Positions 1 to 7,304 of a DNA stretch of 37,149 nucleotides are shown one piece after another. The stretch lies in contig JAPOVY010000153.1 in the NCBI GenBank assembly GCA_026707905.1, positions 1 to 37,149 of the forward strand. Reading direction: 5' to 3'. The DNA comes from Gammaproteobacteria bacterium (GTDB lineage Bacteria; Pseudomonadota; Gammaproteobacteria; Pseudomonadales; Azotimanducaceae). A program made the translations under genes and the position numbers. Each line of letters opens with the position of its first letter. Within the stretch, counting starts at the first letter, position 1. The notes under the pieces were generated by a model, which worked only from the letters and a program-made list of their open reading frames with translations, was not told the DNA's origin and made no database searches.

Positions 1-143
1 CAGCTATCAGGATTTTGCTCACTCATCAACCGACCGGGTCTGGAAACAGACAGTGGCGACGACGATTCTGCGACGATCTCGCCACGTTCGTTCATGACGA
101 CCGTCTTAACGGCGGACGTACCGATATCGATTCCTAGATACAT
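1..143 (-). CDS. FGGY-family sugar kinase, N-terminal fragment (xylulokinase-like)
   Basis: Reading leftward from ATG at 143 gives 47 codons that run off the window edge. The N-terminus carries the first phosphate-binding motif of the FGGY/hexokinase fold (DIGTSAVK, residues 6-13), then a strand, a short turn and SRPGRLMSEQNPDSW. This closely resembles the start of bacterial xylulokinases, where a SEQDP-type sequence occupies the same place. Family members phosphorylate a sugar with ATP in the cytoplasm; the exact sugar cannot be assigned from this fragment. The gene lies 33 bp beyond the dsbA stop on the same strand, so it may be read from the same transcript, an odd partner for dsbA. No strong ribosome site precedes the ATG. 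Confidence 0.75.
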   Translation of the reverse strand, partial: MYLGIDIGTSAVKTVVMNERGEIVAESSSPLSVSRPGRLMSEQNPDS

Positions 144-176
144 GAATCGATTCGCTGCGACGACGGTGTCGCGAAG

Positions 177-839
177 CTATGAGTCAGTGTTGCGCTGCGA
201 CCGACGATCTTCCAGTACTTTTGCCACAAGAAAGTCCACGATAGCTAAGATCTGACGATTGGTTCTGGTATGGGTACCACCAACGATATATCGCCCGTCA
301 ACGACCATTGTTGGAGTTGCTTCAATTCGCCACCCACGCACAAGCGCGTCACTCCGTCGAATACGGTTTTCGACAGTGAAGCCGTTATACGCGGCTTGAA
401 AGTCAGCTGCTGATGTTTCGCCGCGTCCCTCGAACAGCCGTACAAGCAAATCAAGTTGATTCATGCGCAAACCATTGACGTGGATGGCAGTGAACAGTGG
501 CATATGAATCTTCTCGGTGATTCCGAGTTCTTCTGCTGCGTAGAACGCTCTTGCGAGACTAAGACTAGCGCCACTGAATATCACGTGCTCACGTACAAAT
601 TTCACTGTGTGATCTTGTTTAGGAAGCCAGTCTTTAAGATCACGTTCGAAGGTGAAGCAGTGTACGCAAATATACGAGAACATTTCTGTTACAACCACGG
701 TGTCGGAATTGACATCCGATGTCTCGAACCTCGTTGGAATCTCTCGATAGTGTTCGAACTCGCGAAATTCCGTCTCTTGACTTAGCGCGATAGAAGCGAA
801 CATGGATATGACGCTAATGAGGACGGTTTGAATCTTCAT
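177..839 (-). CDS. dsbA: Periplasmic thiol:disulfide interchange protein, DsbA family
   Basis: A 220-residue protein with a signal peptide (hydrophobic residues 5-20), then a thioredoxin-type DsbA fold. The redox centre is C58-V59-H60-C61, and the cis-proline loop is T175-P176 in EATPTMVVDG. The length matches exported DsbA proteins, which oxidise cysteine pairs in secreted proteins and are recharged by DsbB. The usual DsbA active site is CPHC; Val in place of Pro is a variation that may shift the redox potential. It follows the cytochrome c4 gene on the same strand with a gap of 43 bp, an arrangement known from Pseudomonas, where dsbA and a c4 cytochrome are neighbours near polA and engB. 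Confidence 0.9.
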   Translation of the reverse strand: MKIQTVLISVISMFASIALSQETEFREFEHYREIPTRFETSDVNSDTVVVTEMFSYICVHCFTFERDLKDWLPKQDHTVKFVREHVIFSGASLSLARAFYAAEELGITEKIHMPLFTAIHVNGLRMNQLDLLVRLFEGRGETSAADFQAAYNGFTVENRIRRSDALVRGWRIEATPTMVVDGRYIVGGTHTRTNRQILAIVDFLVAKVLEDRRSQRNTDS

Positions 840-882
840 ATCGAGCTCCTGCCGCTGAACGCTGTCACAGGACGGGCTTCAG

Positions 883-1530
883 CTAGTACAGCCCTTGGAT
901 GTAGTTTGCGACAGCTTCGATTTCGTTGTCGGTCATACGAGCTGCTATATCGCGCATCATGCCGCTAACGTACTCGTCGCTGGTACGTTCTTCCTCGCGG
1001 TAACTCTTGAGTTGACTGATAGTGTAACCAATTGGTTGGCCGGAGATGCGTGGGAAGCCAGCGAGCGTGTTGCCATTTCCATTTGGCGCATGGCAAGCAG
1101 TGCATGCCGCTACGTTCTTATCCAAAATACCTCCCCGGTAGATACGTTCACCGAGTTCGAGATTTTCAGGCGAAGCTTGACCGATTTTTCCGGGTTGCGA
1201 TGCATAAAAAGCAGCGATGTCCTTCAAGTCCTGATCTGTCATCGAATCAAGCTGTCCGGCCATCAATGGGATATCGCGCTCACCATCTCGCATCTGACGC
1301 ATCTGGGTTTCAAGGTACTTTGCGTTCTGCCCACCAATGTGTGGGTAGTCAGGAATAGTTGACGTACCGTCATTTCCGTGACATGCGACGCACGCTACTG
1401 CCTTACCTTCTCCAGCTGCGGGATTCCCTGCTTCTTCACCAAGGATAGTTTGTGTGAAACCAATGCAGCCAAACGTGAAGGTACAAAGAACGCGAAATAG
1501 CAGTGCTTTTGACAGGCAATAACGACCCAT
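883..1530 (-). CDS. Diheme cytochrome c4
   Basis: A 215-residue exported protein. A signal peptide covers roughly residues 6-31. Two class I c-type heme domains follow, with heme-attachment motifs CVACH at 47-51 and CTACH at 143-147. Candidate axial methionines are M90 (PLMAG) in the first domain and one of the methionines in the VSGMMRDIAARM stretch of the second. Two tandem domains of about 90 residues are the hallmark of cytochrome c4, a periplasmic electron carrier feeding terminal oxidases. It is divergent from engB (61 bp between starts) and co-directional with dsbA downstream, matching the conserved gammaproteobacterial neighbourhood. Confidence 0.93.
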   Translation of the reverse strand: MGRYCLSKALLFRVLCTFTFGCIGFTQTILGEEAGNPAAGEGKAVACVACHGNDGTSTIPDYPHIGGQNAKYLETQMRQMRDGERDIPLMAGQLDSMTDQDLKDIAAFYASQPGKIGQASPENLELGERIYRGGILDKNVAACTACHAPNGNGNTLAGFPRISGQPIGYTISQLKSYREEERTSDEYVSGMMRDIAARMTDNEIEAVANYIQGLY

Positions 1531-1591
1531 AAAATCTCCGTCAGCGTCGTTACGCCAACCGTCTCAGGGGGTAGAACGCGCGAAATTATAT

Positions 1592-2212
1592 GTGTCGATT
1601 TCACCTGCGAATTTCCCCGAAATGACCGAGTTACCAACGTTATCGGCCGAGTTTATCGGTAGCGCTGCAAGGTTGTCGCAGTGTCCCGAAGACGATGTTG
1701 TTGAGGTCGCTTTCGTCGGTAGATCCAATGCAGGTAAGTCGAGTACGTTGAATCGAGTCGCTGCTAACAAGCGACTTGCTCGTGTGAGTAAAACCCCAGG
1801 ACGAACGCGGTTGATCAATCTGTTTGAAACCTCTTGGGGGTTTCGCATTGTTGACCTGCCTGGCTACGGTTATGCGAAAGCGAGCCAGAAAGAAAGAGCG
1901 GCTTGGAACGCCGCCGTGGACGAATACCTTGAGCAACGAACAAATTTACGAGGCCTAGTCTTGGTGATGGATGCGAGACACCCGTTGAAACCGTTTGACC
2001 AACGGATGCTCGAGTGGGCGAGTGAGCGAGTGCTGAGAGTGCTAGTCTTGCTCAACAAGGCAGACAAGCTAAAACGGAATGCGCAGATACGAACGGTTGC
2101 TGAGACTAAACATCATGTCGATACATACGAGTCGGTAACGGTACAGCTCTTTTCAGCGACGTCAGGATTGGGCTCGGATGAACTTACCCGATGGTTGACC
2201 AAATTTGTGTGA
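1592..2212 (+). CDS. engB: Ribosome biogenesis GTPase EngB/YihA
   Basis: All five G motifs of the EngB (YsxC/YihA) family are visible: P-loop GRSNAGKS at 43-50, switch I KTPGRT at 67-72, G3 DLPGYG at 88-93, G4 NKAD, and a G5-like FSATSG near the C-terminus. EngB is an essential cytoplasmic GTPase needed for large ribosomal subunit assembly. The longest frame begins with GTG at 1592. An ATG at 1622 would give a protein closer to the usual length of about 200 residues, and neither start has a clear Shine-Dalgarno sequence. The link with polA is conserved in Gammaproteobacteria, but here about 1 kb holding an unrelated gene separates them. Confidence 0.93.
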   Translation: MSISPANFPEMTELPTLSAEFIGSAARLSQCPEDDVVEVAFVGRSNAGKSSTLNRVAANKRLARVSKTPGRTRLINLFETSWGFRIVDLPGYGYAKASQKERAAWNAAVDEYLEQRTNLRGLVLVMDARHPLKPFDQRMLEWASERVLRVLVLLNKADKLKRNAQIRTVAETKHHVDTYESVTVQLFSATSGLGSDELTRWLTKFV

Positions 2213-2350
2213 GCCGTCTAGTTCCCGTGAACGGGCAAAAAAATGAATTCATCGCATGGAGTTATTTTGCCTTTTACGTAACTAGATACGAACGTTTAGA
2301 TTCGATATTGCGAATTTGCTTCGAAAAAGTAATCTGACCCAGCCACCGAA

Positions 2351-2383
2351 ACGAATAAGGTTAATTCGTATCGGAATATACGA
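2351..2383. promoter_or_regulatory. Two overlapping inverted repeats upstream of the zinc-finger gene
   Basis: ACGAAT (2351-2356) pairs with ATTCGT (2364-2369), and TCGTAT (2366-2371) pairs with ATACGA (2378-2383). The two stems share bases 2366-2369, so they cannot form together in one RNA. The ACGAA core also recurs at 2288-2293 and 2410-2415. The 228 bp between engB and the next gene therefore holds four related ACGAA/TTCGT elements. These could be operator half-sites or an RNA switch; no known regulator's consensus is recognised. Confidence 0.3.
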
Positions 2384-2440
2384 TGTCCGTACTCAATCTA
2401 GAATTGGAAACGAATCACGAGTTGACAGGAACACGGTTCG

Positions 2441-3013
2441 TTGCTTGCACCTGACTTCGATGAGCGAGTGGTCGCACTTAACAAAGCTCGTCAGAGGTGT
2501 GGATCCTGCAAGCTCGATGGTAATCACTTTAGTGAGTTAATAGCGAGCTGCCGCGTACCAGGCAAGATGATCTGCATCGAATGTGTCAATGAGTTCCATG
2601 ACATATTCCGTTCAGAGTCTAAATTTGATGAGTTGTCTCATGGTGCAGACTGCGATTTTTGTAATGTGCTCTCGAACGTAGCGGTAACTCTTATAAGAAA
2701 ATCGGACATCTGCATTTGCGATGCATGTTTGAGCATTTGTCAGGAACTTAATGGTCCTAAGTTTGCGTCTAGGAGAGCGAAGAAAGCAAAACTTCCTTTG
2801 TATTGCATACTCCTATTGATGGAGTTCGACAACCAACGCAATGTTCAAGAGCATTCAGACGCACTACTACATCGACGCCTAACAAGCAAACAGTTTATGC
2901 GAGTAATTAATGGAGGACGCATACCAAAACGATGGCGTGAGAAATTCACTGACGATGAACTAAATAATCGACTTGAGCTGTTAGAGAAGATCGTCTACTC
3001 CGCCTCATATTAA
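2441..3013 (+). CDS. Stand-alone protein with two tandem ClpX-type C4 zinc-binding domains
   Basis: A 190-residue protein with eight ordered cysteines. Domain 1 is C20-x2-C23-x21-C45-x2-C48. Domain 2 is C71-x2-C74-x18-C93-x2-C96, and its spacing equals that of the N-terminal zinc-binding domain of ClpX. The flanking residues (ICDAC followed by a helix with CQEL) also resemble ClpX. There is no Walker motif or AAA+ domain. Residues 105-190 are charged and probably helical, with no family I recognise. In ClpX this domain dimerises and binds adaptors and some substrates, so a role in protein turnover is possible but inferred. The start is TTG at 2441, with AGGAA nine bases upstream; an in-frame stop lies at 2423, and GTG at 2468 is the alternative. 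The gene interrupts the engB-polA neighbourhood. Confidence 0.7.
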   Translation: MLAPDFDERVVALNKARQRCGSCKLDGNHFSELIASCRVPGKMICIECVNEFHDIFRSESKFDELSHGADCDFCNVLSNVAVTLIRKSDICICDACLSICQELNGPKFASRRAKKAKLPLYCILLLMEFDNQRNVQEHSDALLHRRLTSKQFMRVINGGRIPKRWREKFTDDELNNRLELLEKIVYSASY

Positions 3014-3273
3014 TTCCTCCGATAAGCTTTTTTGTATGGTAGCACTTATCTGTTCTCTGTTATATCCTCTCTGATCGTATAGATTGAGATCGCTTCGAGA
3101 AGATCACATCTTCGGTGTAGAACACCGTTCACCTGCATCGTGAGCATGGAATTTCCACCCCTGATTTCACTTTTAGCACCTTGATGCGATTAACGGGTCG
3201 TGGAATCTCTTAGATGCGGTCCTATGGTTGCGGCGCATGCGATAGATATGAATTCTGCGATAGGTCTGAGGAA

Positions 3274-5973
3274 TTAGTGTGCGGCGGACCAGTTTTGCGC
3301 CACGCCAAGATCGACTTCCAAAGGTACCGCAAGCTCGACTGCTGTGCGCATCAGCGCGGGAATTCGCTCCTTCGCTTCTTCTAAATCGCTCTCCGCGACT
3401 TCGAAAACAAGCTCGTCGTGAACCTGCAAGATCATCTCGATATCTAGCTCTGAGGCGTTTAACCACTCGCCGACGCAGATCGTGGCCTTCTTGATGATGT
3501 CTGCAGCGCTACCTTGGACTGGTGCATTGATCGCCAGGCGTTCTGCCGCTTGCCGCACCATCGGGTTACGCGCATTGATATCGCGAAGGTAAATTCGACG
3601 TCCGTAAATCGTTTGGACGTAGCCTTTTTGTTTCCCATGTTCTTTCGTAGCTTGAACATAGTCTTGAACGTTTGGATAACGGTTGAAATATGCGTCGATG
3701 TACTCTTTCGCTTGATACTGCGGAATCTCTAGATTTCGTGCGAGACCGAACGCCGACATGCCATACATCAAACCGAAATTGATCGCTTTCGCACTGCGTC
3801 TTTGATCCTCGGTTACGGAATCCAAGGAAATCGCGAAAACTTCCGCTGCCGTCGCCTGATGGATATCGACGCGGTTCATGAACGCTTCAGTGAGTCCTGG
3901 ATCGTCCGTTAGATGTGCCATAACCCGAAGTTCAATTTGTGAATAGTCAGCAGTGAGGAGCAGGTGTTCAGACGGGGCAACAAATGCTTCGCGAACTCGT
4001 CGCCCATCAGTAGTGCGAATCGGGATGTTCTGTAGATTAGGGTTCACCGAAGCAAGCCGTCCGGTTGAAGCGTTCGCTTGCGAATAGGAAGTATGGATGC
4101 GTTTAGTCGTCGGGTTTATTTCTCGCGACAACCCAGCTATATAGGTAGAAATCAGCTTCGTCGTTGCGCGATAGTCGAGGATGACTTGAGGTAATTCGTG
4201 ATTGTCGGTCAATCCGCTAAGCACTTCTTCCTTGGTGGATCGACTACCACTTTTTGATGCGCGGGGTGCCGGTAACAGCAGTTCGTCATACAGTATGACT
4301 TCTAGCTGTTTAGGGGAACCAAGATTGAATTCTCGGCCTGCCAGTTCATATGCACGCTCGACCAGCGAGTCCTTTCGTGCCTCAAGTTCGTTTCGTAGCG
4401 ACTCTAAGACATCAGGATCAACTAAGGTGCCATGGTGTTCCATGCCCCAGAGAAATGGTTCAAGCGGAATCTCGACATCCGCATAGATCGACCGTAGGGT
4501 CTTTATTTCGGCCAATCTCGTGGACATTTCCTTGTAGAGCGCTTCGATAGTGAGGACTTGCTCACTTGCGTAATGTCGCACTGCGGTTGGATCAGCGGCG
4601 TCGAAACTAATGCGTTTTGCGCCAGCTCCAAGCAAGTCAGTTGAATCTTTGATTGTGCGGTCGAGAACGGTTCCGGCAATTCCTTTCAGACGATGCTCAC
4701 CATGGCCGACGCTATTCAAGACATACGACATTAGCATGATGTCATGAACGGTAGTTCGTACGTTGACCCCGAAACCTTGAAGGGTATGACGAAGTGATTT
4801 GATGTCGTGTGTGACAAGCGTCAGATCAGATCTTTCGAATATATCGCGGAGTTTCGACAACGCTTCGTCCGCAGACAGCATCGACTCCGTCAATGATGAT
4901 CCACATGGGACATAACAAACACGATCGCCTCCGATGCAGAGACTCAATCCGTGTAGCGTGTGATCTAGCGTCGTATGTCTAGAAGTAACAGCGAATATGG
5001 CGAATGTACCGGCCGTCGATATTTCATCTACTACTTCATCTAATTGTTGGACGCTTGTTAGTACGTCAACTTCAGTCTCAGATACCGAAACTTCTGGGGT
5101 CGGTTCGGTTACGCCTGCATCTTCATTGAATTGGTCCCTCAATTGCCGAAATTCATACTTTTGGCAGAGCTCAAGCAACTCAGCGAGATTCATAGGTTGA
5201 TGTTCGAGGTTGTCGATTGTGTGCGCCATGTCGACATCGCACTTAATCGTCGCGAGCTCTTGCGCCAACGGTAGCTGATCTAGATGTGCACGCAGTTTCT
5301 CTCCGACCTTGCCTTTTACATCAGCCGATGTGGCAATGATGGTCTCAAGATCACCGTGAGTCTGTAACCACTTCGCGGCAGTCTTTTTCCCAACGCCAGG
5401 GATACCAGGTATGTTGTCAACTTTATCGCCCATCAGCGCAAGATAGTCGACGATCTGTTCGGGTTTGACCTCGAACTTTTCCTCTACCCCGTCTGGATCT
5501 AACGTGTTGTCGCTCATCGTGTCCTGTAAATAGACGTGGGCTGTCACAAGTTGGGCTAGATCTTTGTCTGAGCTCGAAATCAATGTGTCGCGTTTCGCCG
5601 CAGACGCTTGCGTTGCAAGCGTGCCAATTACGTCGTCCGCTTCCACGTCTGCGACTTCGAGTCGTGGTAATCCCATTGCGTCTACGAATTCATACACGGG
5701 TGCGAATTGCACTAATAGGTCGTCCTCGATCGGAGGACGATTCGCCTTGTATTCAGGGAATATCGCGTCGCGAAACGTCTTTCCTGGCCCGTCAAACACG
5801 ACAACAACCGTTCCAGTCGGATTTTCGCGAACAAGCTTCCTGAGCATCATGACGACACCACGGATCGCGTGCGTAGGGAAGCCGCGGCTGGTACGCATCT
5901 CAGGAAGTGCGTTATAAGCTCGAAATAGGTATTGCGTACCGTCCACTAGAATTAAAGGCTTCTCTAGGTTCAT
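3274..5973 (-). CDS. polA: DNA polymerase I with degenerate proofreading domain
   Basis: An 899-residue family A polymerase. The N-terminal 5' nuclease is intact (DGTQYLFRAY at 11-20, EADDVIG at 111-117, SSSDKDLAQL, GDKVDNIPGIPGVGKKTA at 182-199). Polymerase motifs are present: A DYSQIELR at 676-683, B RRSAKAINFGLMYG at 725-738, C VHDE at 851-854. The middle domain (about 305-490) aligns with the Klenow 3'-5' exonuclease, but all four catalytic carboxylates are replaced. The DTE of ExoI is F327-A-V329, the ExoII Asp is L394, and the ExoIII Asp is Q472 (YASEQ). It should polymerise, remove primers and act in repair, but not proofread. It starts head-to-head with the DUF2782 gene with no spacer. 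Confidence 0.96.
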   Translation of the reverse strand: MNLEKPLILVDGTQYLFRAYNALPEMRTSRGFPTHAIRGVVMMLRKLVRENPTGTVVVVFDGPGKTFRDAIFPEYKANRPPIEDDLLVQFAPVYEFVDAMGLPRLEVADVEADDVIGTLATQASAAKRDTLISSSDKDLAQLVTAHVYLQDTMSDNTLDPDGVEEKFEVKPEQIVDYLALMGDKVDNIPGIPGVGKKTAAKWLQTHGDLETIIATSADVKGKVGEKLRAHLDQLPLAQELATIKCDVDMAHTIDNLEHQPMNLAELLELCQKYEFRQLRDQFNEDAGVTEPTPEVSVSETEVDVLTSVQQLDEVVDEISTAGTFAIFAVTSRHTTLDHTLHGLSLCIGGDRVCYVPCGSSLTESMLSADEALSKLRDIFERSDLTLVTHDIKSLRHTLQGFGVNVRTTVHDIMLMSYVLNSVGHGEHRLKGIAGTVLDRTIKDSTDLLGAGAKRISFDAADPTAVRHYASEQVLTIEALYKEMSTRLAEIKTLRSIYADVEIPLEPFLWGMEHHGTLVDPDVLESLRNELEARKDSLVERAYELAGREFNLGSPKQLEVILYDELLLPAPRASKSGSRSTKEEVLSGLTDNHELPQVILDYRATTKLISTYIAGLSREINPTTKRIHTSYSQANASTGRLASVNPNLQNIPIRTTDGRRVREAFVAPSEHLLLTADYSQIELRVMAHLTDDPGLTEAFMNRVDIHQATAAEVFAISLDSVTEDQRRSAKAINFGLMYGMSAFGLARNLEIPQYQAKEYIDAYFNRYPNVQDYVQATKEHGKQKGYVQTIYGRRIYLRDINARNPMVRQAAERLAINAPVQGSAADIIKKATICVGEWLNASELDIEMILQVHDELVFEVAESDLEEAKERIPALMRTAVELAVPLEVDLGVAQNWSAAH

Positions 5974-6309
5974 GTGTCGTCAGTTCCTATGTTGGGTATT
6001 GCGAACTGGATCGTTAAGCGTTGGCTTGGCTTATTCGTGGTGATGGCTGTCATGTGGACACCCGTCGCGGCACAGGAAGACTCCAAAACCGCACCTACGC
6101 GAAATCAGCGGGGTCCCGATGTCGTGCTCCGCGAAACGCCTGAACGCACGATCTACGAATATCGTCAAAACGGTCAATTAACAATGATAAAAGTCGTGCC
6201 GAAGAAGGGTAAACCATATTTTTTGGTTCCTGCTGACCGCACTGAACACTACGGTGAACTCGACCGCGTGACGCGACTTAAGCCTCAATGGGTGATTAAG
6301 GCTTTTTAA
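5974..6309 (+). CDS. DUF2782 family exported protein
   Basis: A 111-residue protein with an N-terminal hydrophobic segment ending in VAAQE (about residues 18-34), probably a signal peptide or membrane anchor. The conserved DUF2782 region follows: TIYEYRQNGQLTMIKVVPKKG, then PYFLVPADR, then PQWVIKAF at the end. Function is unknown. The family typically sits between polA and thrB in Gammaproteobacteria, as here. GTG at 5974 directly abuts the polA start; ATG at 5989 is a good alternative and still leaves the signal segment intact. thrB begins 8 bp after the stop, so the two are almost certainly cotranscribed. Confidence 0.85.
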   Translation: MSSVPMLGIANWIVKRWLGLFVVMAVMWTPVAAQEDSKTAPTRNQRGPDVVLRETPERTIYEYRQNGQLTMIKVVPKKGKPYFLVPADRTEHYGELDRVTRLKPQWVIKAF

Positions 6310-6317
6310 ACTCATAC

Positions 6318-7304
6318 ATGGCCGTTATTACCCATCTCAATGCGGACGATATCGCTCAGACGCTTTCCGAGTATCCAGTCGGAACCCTTGATGGCTTCAA
6401 AGAAGCTTCCGAAGGTATTGAAAACACGAACTACTTCGTGCGTACGTCTCACGAAGACGGTAGGACGGCGGAATACGTACTTACATTAATTGAGGAAGCA
6501 AATGGTTCAGAATCTAACCTGGATACAGTGGTCAAGATTCTGGATACATGCGTGGCCGCAGGACTACCTGTGCCCCACGTCATTCGAACGATAAACGGGG
6601 CATCGGAAGCTCGGTTATTCGATAAACCGGCGTTACTCTGCAGCAAACTGGACGGTATGCATGTGGTCAATCCGGTTCGATCGCAATGTGCAGCGATCGG
6701 TCGATTCTTGGCGAGATTTCATGCCGCAACGGCACCATTAGAGAACGAGGTCGGTTCATACGTACGCGATAGCGACTGGTTGGCATCGAAGACAGGTACT
6801 GTCAGGTTCGATATCTCATTAGCTGATCGAGCGGATCTTGAAGCGACGCTTCAGACGGTCATTGACCTGTTAGCCCGTACCGATGTCGCAACTTTACCGC
6901 AGTCCGTGATTCATGCCGACCTATTTCTCGACAATGCACTTTTCAATACGTACGGACTGTCCGGTATCCTCGATTTTCACCAGGCTGGACGCGGGTACTG
7001 TGTGTATGACTTGGCGGTCGCGATTAACGATTGGTGCCGTAATGGTGATTCGATAGATCGAGAGCGTGCGATCGAGTTGCTCCGTGGATATTCGTCCATC
7101 CGTGACATAACTCAAGCCGAACTCTGGTTTTTACCGACGTTTTTGCTCTACGGTGCATTAACGTTCTGGTTGTCGCGCCTACTGACGCACGTGCGTACGG
7201 ATTTGCCCGCTCACTATCCGATGCGAGACCCTAACGAGCTTAAGGATTTGGCGAAGCGTCACACGCGTTCACCTTTCAGTGTCGTGCGTGAAAGTCTGCT
7301 CTAA
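6318..7304 (+). CDS. thrB: Homoserine kinase, APH-fold type
   Basis: A 328-residue protein of the aminoglycoside-phosphotransferase/choline-kinase fold, in the ThrB form found in Pseudomonas and relatives rather than the GHMP form of E. coli. Visible motifs are the N-terminal FKEASEGIENTNYFV strand-turn, the catalytic-loop motif HADLFLDN at 199-206, and the metal-binding LDFHQAG at 218-224. The enzyme phosphorylates L-homoserine with ATP in threonine synthesis. The polA-DUF2782-thrB order supports the call. The last 4 bp overlap the convergent egtD gene. Confidence 0.92.
   Translation: MAVITHLNADDIAQTLSEYPVGTLDGFKEASEGIENTNYFVRTSHEDGRTAEYVLTLIEEANGSESNLDTVVKILDTCVAAGLPVPHVIRTINGASEARLFDKPALLCSKLDGMHVVNPVRSQCAAIGRFLARFHAATAPLENEVGSYVRDSDWLASKTGTVRFDISLADRADLEATLQTVIDLLARTDVATLPQSVIHADLFLDNALFNTYGLSGILDFHQAGRGYCVYDLAVAINDWCRNGDSIDRERAIELLRGYSSIRDITQAELWFLPTFLLYGALTFWLSRLLTHVRTDLPAHYPMRDPNELKDLAKRHTRSPFSVVRESLL

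Noticed and set aside
2221-2242. CCCG-TGAA-CGGG after engB as a terminator.
   Set aside because: The stem is only 4 bp and is followed by an A-run, not T, on the engB strand; on the other strand the T-run precedes the stem.
2422-2450. TTGACA at 2422-2427 as a promoter for the zinc-finger gene.
   Set aside because: No -10-like hexamer lies 16-18 bases downstream, and that spacing would place it inside the coding region.
3014-3273. A Spot 42 or ErsA-like small RNA in the engB-polA gap.
   Set aside because: No similarity to their known sequence was seen, and no hairpin followed by a T-tract. CGGTGT-AGA-ACACCG at 3113-3127 is a lone short stem.
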